Assembly: GCA_008931825.1 (NCBI GenBank)
Contig: QXVZ01006396.1
Location: 1-26,177, forward strand
Direction: 5' to 3'
Source of the DNA: Phallusia fumigata
Taxonomy: Eukaryota; Chordata; Ascidiacea; Phlebobranchia; Ascidiidae
Length of the DNA: 26,177 nucleotides
The first letter of the stretch is position 1; the number at the start of each line of letters is the position of its first letter. Below the pieces are notes generated by a model that was given only the letters and a program-made list of their open reading frames with translations, did not search any database and had not been told where the DNA came from. Of the stretch, positions 18,877 to 26,177 are shown piece by piece. A program made the translations under genes and the position numbers.

Positions 18877-21800
18877 TTAACCAGGTCCAGTCTTAGCAAG
18901 AGCGTCTTGCAAAGCGGATTCACCATCGACTAGTACTTCACAAAAATCCGGATCGCGCAAGGTTTCTGTGTGTTCCGTCTTTCGACTGTTTCGTTTGAGT
19001 CCACTAACACTTGTTGACGCCGCGGCGACTTTCGACTGCGATACGCCCACTGTTTCAGACACAGTGCTTAGTCCATGGTCAGGCTTAGCTTCAATCGGCG
19101 TAGGTTTACATGTGACGTCGGTCTCCAGTGCTTTGCACGATTTCGCGATGTTTATAAAGCCGGGCGAAGCTTTCGTTTTCTTCTCTGAACCGCCACCGAC
19201 TTTCACCTTCTCGCTAGCGTTTTTCAACTGCGAGTTTGCAAAGTTCTGTTGCTTCTGGTATTGACTGAGCCGCTCGTTCACGGCCAGCCGGGAAACTCCC
19301 CCGTGCCCCAGTGATCCCAACCGCCCCACTATCACCTGGTGGCTGTTGTTAAGGCTTGGGCTTATGCGGCGGCAGTACAACATGTTGGAGGTTTGTCCGC
19401 CGGCTTCACCATACACCCTGGTTTGTGGTAATGGAGGCGCTGCCTCAGTGGACATGGTTGACTGATTCCAGTGGACAGTCCCACATTTTCCCGACTTTTT
19501 GTCCCCAGGAAGTTTTTGGATGGAAGGAGCAGTCACTGTTGTTGACATATTGGCCTCTGCTACAACCTGGGCCCCGTGTGTTCCAGATATGACAGGGGGA
19601 ATCACCAGTGGCGAAGAACGCTTGGGTTTGCTCCACTTCACCTGGGGTTCATTTGTAGTTGCGGTCGGAAGTGTGTTAACAGTGGGTTGTGTGGTAGATG
19701 GGTCTGCACTTAGAGTGAGGGAGGCTTGAGAGCTAATAGCACAGGACAATGGTTGTTGTGCGATTGGGACACTTGCCCTTGATACAGCTAAAAAAGAAAG
19801 GTTAATTTAAAATATTAATACAAAACAAACATTTTTAGCTCAACGATTTTGGATTTAAGCAGTGCTTTTCTCTTTTTTATTTTCTTGCTTGACTATTTGA
19901 TGTCATTAGCATTAAAGTTTTGTTAAAGTATACAATGATGCATCAAAAGTCGATCAAATGTCTCTTTATAAGTATTCTCTTGAAATGAGTCCGTTATTAT
20001 TGGCGATTTATCCTAAAACTGCCACAGATTATAATCACTTGTGTGACATAACAGCTGCTTGATAGCCGATATACTGCAATTAATGCAGCCCGCAGTTCTA
20101 AATAGGTTCCCCAGCCCTGGTGGGTTCCCCAGCCCAGATGGACAATGGCATAACCATGCTAAATTTTCTCTTGCTTCATTTATCCTTGCAATAAATCGTT
20201 AAGTAATGCAACCTAANACATACCCAGGAACTGGGTTGGAGGACTTTGGTTTTCTTCCGGATCTTCCCTTAGTTGTTTCAGCCTTGGGTGTCGGTTGCTT
20301 GACTCCTACAGAACTGGTGGATGCCACTTTTAATCCAGGCAGACTGGTTTGTGTGACAATATTTTGATTTCTTTGCACATTTTCATCGTGGATTTGTAGC
20401 ACATGTTCACTACTGGGGTCTGAAGACAATGGTTTGCTCATTGCAATATTTTGTTGTTTTAATTTCTTTGGGGGACTCTGTCTCGGCTTTTTTGTCGTGG
20501 AAAGCTCAATAAACTGATTTGAAGTTTCAGGAAAGGCATTAGTTTGAAAGCTGTTGTAGTTGGTTTGTGCCCCAGCATCACAGGTGTGTATTGGAGGCTC
20601 TGTAGCTGTTATTGGCAAGTTTAAACTGGTGGCAGGAATCTGGTCATTCTGCTGCTTCAGAAGTGCTTTTGATGTTACTTGATTCTCAGCATACTGCAAG
20701 AAAAAACAGGACATTACAGTTAAGCCAGCAGTTACATAAGTCAGCATCATTTAAAAAAGTAGTAGAAGGAACATAAATCTATCTGTTGTTGCTTAGTTTG
20801 GAGGTCATATGCTAATGGAGCAGCTCTGCCGGCCATATGTGGAAGTTTTTATTGCCTTGCCTAGCCATCTGCAGCAACAATACCTGTGATATTTCCTTAG
20901 CAAGAATGCTTGTATATTCATCAGCATCCATGTCTTTGGGGCACATTGGGCTGCTGCAGTTATCTCCAGTGACCTCTTCCCGTAAACTTTGTAGCACACC
21001 TTCTATCTCACTAAGGTCCTCGAAAAATTGATCAGTGGATGACGAGATATTTCCACTGTCGTCAACTATAAGCAATGTGAGTTAAAAATAATAATACGCT
21101 GAAGGAAAAATTTTAACCAAGATTACTTAATGAAAATGTTCTCTACAATCATCTTTTAGGCTGTAAACAAAGGCGTGTATAAAGTTTGTATGTTCACATG
21201 AATGTGACTTATGTATGTTCATAATAGTGGAAAGTTAAACAACTTAAATGCTAAAAAATGGAAATGTTACTCACTGCTTTTGTACCTAATAATGTTGCAT
21301 AATATAAAAATATGTTATTTGTTTGAGAAATCAGTCTTTCTACACCCTTTTTTAAAACAAAAAACATTGCCTTACTTGAATTTGAATATGGTGTGTCATA
21401 TCCTTGTGAGTTTGATGGTTGGGACCAAGTAGTTTGACTTAATGACAACATGTAATCATCATGTCTTGAAACATTATCGTCGGTGTTAAATCCTGAGCTG
21501 GTACAGTGTGTAATGCTACTGGTTGGTAACTGTAGTGTTGTTGATGCCAGATCAGCGTTGTCAGTACCCAGTAAATTATCGCTTTGATATAAAGTTGAAA
21601 CACCATTGTCTGCTTTTGATGTACAGCTGGTGTGCCCCATATTCGCTTGTGAAAATAGTAGGGTTGTGTCCCCTATTTTGTCCGTTGCAAATTGGTCTGG
21701 GTAATCTGTTTCAACAGCACTTGCCAGCAGTAGAGCATTGTCAAGTACGTCACTATTTTTGCCGGTAAAGCCGAATTCTTGTAGTAAATCTGGCATTATG

Positions 21801-24800
21801 TCGTCCATAAAAGATGAGTCACCAATGTTGAATGCATCTAAAACAGCATCTTCCATGGAAGTTGAGGTCACAGAATCACATGACTTTTCATTAGGAGGTA
21901 TAACTTTCATTTTTTCATCATCTACATCGTCGACATTAACAAGCTGACACATATTTCCATCATTTTCTGCTTTCACCTGTACTGATTGAGCATTAGGGGA
22001 ATTTACAGACAGTCCATCCTCAAAACTATCACTTTTGCCTTGAAGTTTCATGGCAGCAGCATTTTTGCGAATTTTTCTCTTTTTCCTCTTGCTTAATGCA
22101 GGCACCTTTGCTTTTTTACGAGGTTTCAAAACAACTGGATCCGGAAAAATATCTGGTACCACCTTCATGTCAGGGTCCAACTTAAAAAGCTGTTGTTCCT
22201 CACAGTGCCATATATGATCACCGCAATAGCAGGATTTGGGCAGTGGTGGTTTTTGACACTGACCACCAGCTAACATGCACTTGCTTGTCAGGACAGATGT
22301 TGTCACTTTTTTGCATGATATAGAGTTATTTCCCAAGTGCCGTAATGCCTTAGCTGTTTCTTTGCAGCTAGTTTTAGATGCAGCACACAGATATCGCAAG
22401 GCTTGTTTTTCTTGACAAATCTGATTTTTTAAATATTTTTTGCAACTGTTGATGTGCATCTGACGTGTACTTACAGTTTTCAAAATGTCTTTTTTGGAAT
22501 CTTGCAAATCGATGCCTGAGTATCGAAGGTCACCATAACTTGAGGCAGTGGATGGTTTGCAAGCTTGAGACTTCGATGTAACCATTTGGTCCCAATCTGC
22601 TTCAGGAGACACAAACACAGGTTCCTTACTTGTTAAACCCGACAAGGTATTGTCATCACTAACCAAAAGTGTGTTTGACAGACAAAATGGGACAGAAACT
22701 TTTTCAGTATCTTGAATTGTACATTTACTGCACTGTATCCATTCTTTTACTTTTGGGGTAACTTTCAGTAGAGATTTGCGTTTAGGTATTGGAGCCTGAA
22801 GTTTGTATTGCAACAGTTTGCACCTGCATACTCCAAATGCCTGGTCGTCACAAAACGGTCCCAATGGAAAAAGGTCATTGTTTTCGACAGTTTGTGACTT
22901 CATTAGTTGCACATATTTATTCAAAGGTGTGCAAGAGGTTTCATGTGAAGTAACTCCATGAAAACATCGAGGATTAAGAGGAACATATAGCGAGGATGAA
23001 GAAATTGATAAGCGATTGTTGGTTTTCTTTGGTTTCTTATCAACTGTTATTTTCTTCTTGCATTTTGTTGGTTTTACAGTTTGGTTAACTGGCTTTTGAT
23101 GGTTGGTCAGACCACCAACAGAAGCCAGGGCTTCTGAAACCCTTTCATCAAGTTCAACAGCAGTGAGGTGTTGAAGAGAACTACGCTCAGAGTCACAACT
23201 CATTTTTTTAACCTTCTTTGCAGCAATGGCATTCGTAATACTTGAATTTTTACGTTTTAACTTTGACTGATTGATGTTAGCTGGGCTTACCGATGGTGGT
23301 GTGAGAACGCTTAAGCCTGACTGACCCGGCACCAGCGCTTGGTTTCCCATGTACATTCCCTGTGCAGGTTGTATATTGTTGATATGCTGAACGCTCGGTA
23401 CAGGAAATACAGCGTGATTTGTGTTGTTTGTAGACTGTTGTTGCATTACAACGTTCCCACTTGCGAGTTCAGCTGGATTCTTTACAGTTGCAACAATTAC
23501 TCCAAGCGAGTTGAGAAGCTTTATTTGTTGTTTTGTTGTAAGACCACTGCGGTTCCTGTTTAGCATGTCAACAACGGTGCGTAACACCTCACTGTTAATG
23601 GGTGTTGGTTGGTTGTTGGAGACTGATGCCTAAAAAACAGGTTAGTTACATGGGTTATTTCAGAAATTTTAAAATAGGGAGTTGTCAAAAAATTCAACCC
23701 TGGTAATCCCCTAATAGATGACTAATGAAGTCATTTATTCAAGCTAGGGGAATTTCAGAGATTTTTCAAAACCAACGTAAATGTACATGACCACAAAATG
23801 TCATAATTGATGTGTTGTTGTATGATACATGCTAAAGATATCACACATTTTAGACCTCACATCAATGATCCATAAACAGGTAATTTAACAAACAGGTAAT
23901 CAACAGTTAATCAAATTTCAAAAAAACAGAAAAGTATCGCTTTTTCAGAGAACTTAAAACAAAAGCAAATCTTCAAAATTTACCTGTTTGTTTTTATTAA
24001 ACTTCAGGGCTTTTTTAGTTTGGTGTGCATTGTTGGAAGGCGATGTATCAACCATTACCACCGATGGACAAGGAGTAGATGAAGAAGGGTATGTCTGACC
24101 ACTGGTAAGTTTAAGTGATGGTTGGCTGGACATCACTATCGGTGTTTGAGAACTTGACTTGTTGCCATCAAATACATCAACTCCTTGGCCTTGAAATGTT
24201 GGTGTCTCATTGCTAGAAAGGGGGACAGGTTAGGAGTGTTTTTTACACATTAGGTTTGTTCACTTTTAAACATACCAGGTAAATTGAGGGTTCGGGACAC
24301 TAGCCGAGGTTGGAAAATGGATTCTTGATAGTTGTGCATGCTTTTGACAAAAACTGGATAAAATAAAATATATAACAGTTAAATCCAAATCTGCCACTTA
24401 TATCTGGAAATAGGAATAAATATTTTTTTAGCTACAGAGGTGACTAAACATGTGCAATTCATGCACTTGGTGTTAAACCAATTGTTTTCTTCTTCACATA
24501 GTACCTAGCAGAGTGTTTAATGTGACAAACAAAATCAAACTTTGCCCTATAATATAGTTCATTTCCTGTTTCTGGGCCTTTGGCGAAATATTTTATTTTA
24601 TTGATTATGTTTTTATGGGCACATAAAAAATTAATGCAACACAACTTTTTGTTTGTTCTTTGCAATTATGTATTTCTGTATAATTTTGCTAAAAAGATTG
24701 GGATTCATATTCTGGATTCAAAACAACTATTCTGAAATGGTCTGCTATTCTGAACACCCCTACTGTTTTGCAAATATAGTTTTCGGCTATGATTTAGACT

Positions 24801-25709
24801 AAAATGTAGCTGGAGTAAAAAGNTTGATTATGTTTTTATGGGCACATAAAAAATTAATGCAACACAACTTTTTGTTTGTTCTTTGCAATTATGTATTTCT
24901 GTATAATTTTGCTAAAAAGATTGGGATTCATATTCTGGATTCAAAACAACTATTCTGAAATGGTCTGCTATTCTGAACACCCCTACTGTTTTGCAAATAT
25001 AGTTTTCGGCTATGATTTAGACTAAAATGTAGCTGGAGTAAAAAGTGTAAAGAAGGTTTGACACAATAACTGTTAACAATGTCAGTGAAAATTAATCATC
25101 ATAAAATTGAAATTCATTGCAAATTATTAGCCAAATTTTTTGTAAAGGTTCAAATCTGAAACACAACAAACTAACAAGTGCAAACACTGTTTGTAAAAGT
25201 TGTCCTCAAGCAATCTTACCAATACAACTGAAAAGTGCGAGTTGTTTTCACAGAATGATCACAGGGCTCGGGTTACAAACTACTTGTTTTTGCCAGATTT
25301 AAACAATGAAACAAAGAGTCAGCAACAATTCAAAATTGGCTGCAAATGTAAGCAAAATGTCCAAAGGGGGGCAAACATGGACAATTAAATATTTGATGGT
25401 TTACAAAATTTCTGTTCAGTATATTGTATGTTCAGCATTTATATAAGCACCAAGAGGTTTTCAAAGAGGTGATGCATAGCATGTTCACCAATTCATCATT
25501 TCAAAATATAAATTTCATGATTTGGGCATAGAAAGATTTCTATTCATATGTTTTACATACCGGTTGTCCACAGCAGGATTTGTGCATCGTCTATTATCAT
25601 AATCGGAAACATAGGAACACAGTATATTCTGATAAAAATTGGTGTTGGTGTTTGTTTCAGCGAGATCAGACAATAGAATCGATTGTTGTGCTCCCAACAT
25701 GACATTGGT
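18877..25709 (-). CDS. INO80D: INO80 complex subunit D-like protein, 5' partial
   Basis: Exons in transcript order: 25561-25709, 24276-24353, 23984-24212, 21376-23629, 20884-21065, 20224-20693, 18877-19732. All phases join, giving about 1405 codons to the TAA at 18877-18879. INO80D is a metazoan nuclear accessory subunit of the INO80 chromatin remodeller. Residues about 32-55 form a C3H potential zinc finger split by an intron (CSYVSDYDNRRCTNP, then RFCQKHAQL), matching the INO80D N-terminus. About 600-625 holds a second finger (CMLAGGQCQKPPLPKSCYC, GDHI, EEQQLF), then a basic patch KKAKVPALSKRKKRKIRK and an acidic helix FMDDIMPDLLQEFGFTGKN, both like vertebrate INO80D. The C-terminal 500 residues are low-complexity with KKPRQSPPKKLK and an AT-hook-like GRSGRKPK. 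The last exon might instead begin at 19787, after a better acceptor, if an exon is hidden at the N in 20217. The first exons, with the initial CSYS finger, lie beyond the window. It is clearly longer than the vertebrate protein. Confidence 0.82.
20217..20217. other. Single N in an INO80D-like intron
   Basis: The N lies seven bases into the intron that follows the 20224-20693 exon (the donor reads gtatgt, then N). No flanking duplication is visible. If it hides sequence, as at 6148, an exon could be missing here, which would also explain why the strongest acceptor for the last exon (19788-19789) is out of phase. Confidence 0.5.
23707..23751. repeat. Nested inverted repeat in an intron
   Basis: Outer arms tccccta (23707-23713) and tagggga (23745-23751) enclose inner arms atgact (23718-23723) and agtcat (23729-23734). 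It may be a small hairpin or a remnant of a palindromic element in the intron before the large INO80D-like exon. Confidence 0.4.
24601..25045 (+). repeat. Two identical 222-base copies joined at N
   Basis: Copy 1 is 24601-24822 and copy 2 is 24824-25045. The single N at 24823 lies exactly between them. I found no difference between the copies. Both begin ttgattatgtttttatgggc and end ggagtaaaaag. It lies in the first visible intron of the INO80D-like gene. Perfect identity with an N at the junction points to an assembly duplication. Confidence 0.9.
24699..24768. repeat. Dispersed repeat related to 5514-5696
   Basis: The text tattctggattcaaaacaac, then tattctgaaatggtctgc and tattctgaacacccct, aligns with tattctgtgtttgaaacaac, then tattttagaatagtcttcc and attctaccataacatcccc at about 5641-5699. 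Similarity is roughly 70% by eye. The same text recurs in the second copy at about 24922-24991. It suggests an old dispersed element in introns of two unrelated genes. Confidence 0.5.
25046..25560 (-). other. INO80D-like intron, no gene seen
   Basis: The remainder of the first visible intron, 3' to the 25561-25709 exon on the minus strand. Two overlapping plus-strand frames near 25117-25388 have no domain character and I do not call them. Confidence 0.45.
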
Positions 25710-26177
25710 CTGAAAAATAACAATTTTTATTTGACACAATAGCATGTTTGTCTGTATATCATAGCATAGGCCAAGTTGTACAAAACTGCAAGGTGGCAGA
25801 TTAATATCACAACACAATGTATTGTGATGTCACACACATGTACAATGGCCAGACAGCTGACAGAACTTATAACATCTTGGCAGGTAAAGAAGCAATAAAA
25901 GTTTCATTACATGCAAGCAAGACAAAACTGGTAGACTGTGGTGATCACACTGTACTTTTATACAAATGAGATACACATGAAAACTAAGGTAGGGCAGGAG
26001 CATGGGTATCTACTGGTTAAGACAGATGGGTCTGAACGCGTTTCTGAAATGATGATTCTATTCAATCCAAGGTTATGAACGCATTGTGGTTCAACATTTG
26101 CACGAAAACTCATGTGCACACAAAAGTGTCAACTGCCTTTAGTTCCTTAAAAACCTACAACAACAATGCTGTTCTTC
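25710..26177 (-). other. Upstream intron of INO80D-like gene
   Basis: The acceptor tatttttcag ends at 25710-25711, so the gene continues to the right. I searched the rest of the window for the expected N-terminal CSYS...C...FCIRH finger exon and found nothing like it, so it must lie beyond the window. Confidence 0.5.

Noticed and set aside
18968..19729. Plus-strand open frames of 60-98 codons
   Set aside because: They are antisense shadows of the last INO80D-like exon, whose minus-strand frame is longer and in phase with the other exons.
20098..20145. Repeated phrase ggttccccagccc near the INO80D-like last intron
   Set aside because: Only two short imperfect copies; no array, element ends or function can be supported.
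1..26177. CRISPR arrays, bacterial operons, rRNA genes
   Set aside because: The window is eukaryotic, with spliced genes throughout. No regularly spaced repeats, ribosome-binding sites or rRNA sequence were seen.

Overview
The window looks like nuclear DNA of an invertebrate chordate, most probably an ascidian tunicate (Ciona or a close relative). It is AT-rich, with spliced genes, short GT-AG introns, metazoan proteins, a vertebrate-style metallothionein, a lectin/zona-pellucida protein and a tRNA-derived SINE. I infer the species group from gene content and style. No sequence here proves it.

Layout, left to right. 1-2485: mostly non-coding, with two weak small ORFs (minus 670-930; plus 1547-1721). 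2520-3233 (+): single-exon mitochondrial ribosomal protein uS10m (MRPS10). 3491-10667 (+): USP5/isopeptidase T in at least 19 coding exons, with ZnF-UBP, peptidase core and two UBA domains. The exon for the catalytic Cys box is missing exactly at a single N (6148). 11053-11304: a second copy of the last two USP5 exons, directly after another single N. 12295-16307 (+): a secreted protein with signal peptide, long-form C-type lectin domain, Ser/Thr-rich linker with a tandemly duplicated exon, and the N-terminal half of a ZP domain. One of its introns holds a compact 82-codon ORF (15717-15965). 16660-16973: tRNA-derived SINE. 17125-17462 (-): two-exon, 47-residue metallothionein. 18877-25709 (-): 5'-partial INO80D-like gene, a subunit of the INO80 chromatin remodeller.

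The assembly has seven single-N positions (379, 5605, 6148, 11052, 16650, 20217, 24823). Three (5605, 11052, 24823) sit exactly between two direct copies of the same sequence, as expected when two haplotypes of an overlap are joined end to end. One (6148) sits where an essential exon should be. The Ns therefore mark joins of unknown size, and gene structures crossing them need care.

The genes are not one functional pathway. MRPS10 and USP5 lie close together on one strand, each with a strong 3' splice acceptor just before its ATG, which would fit spliced-leader trans-splicing and possibly an operon. The points most worth a second look are the lectin-ZP gene with its duplicated, skippable linker exon, the small spliced metallothionein, the nested ORF, and the systematic N-linked duplications.
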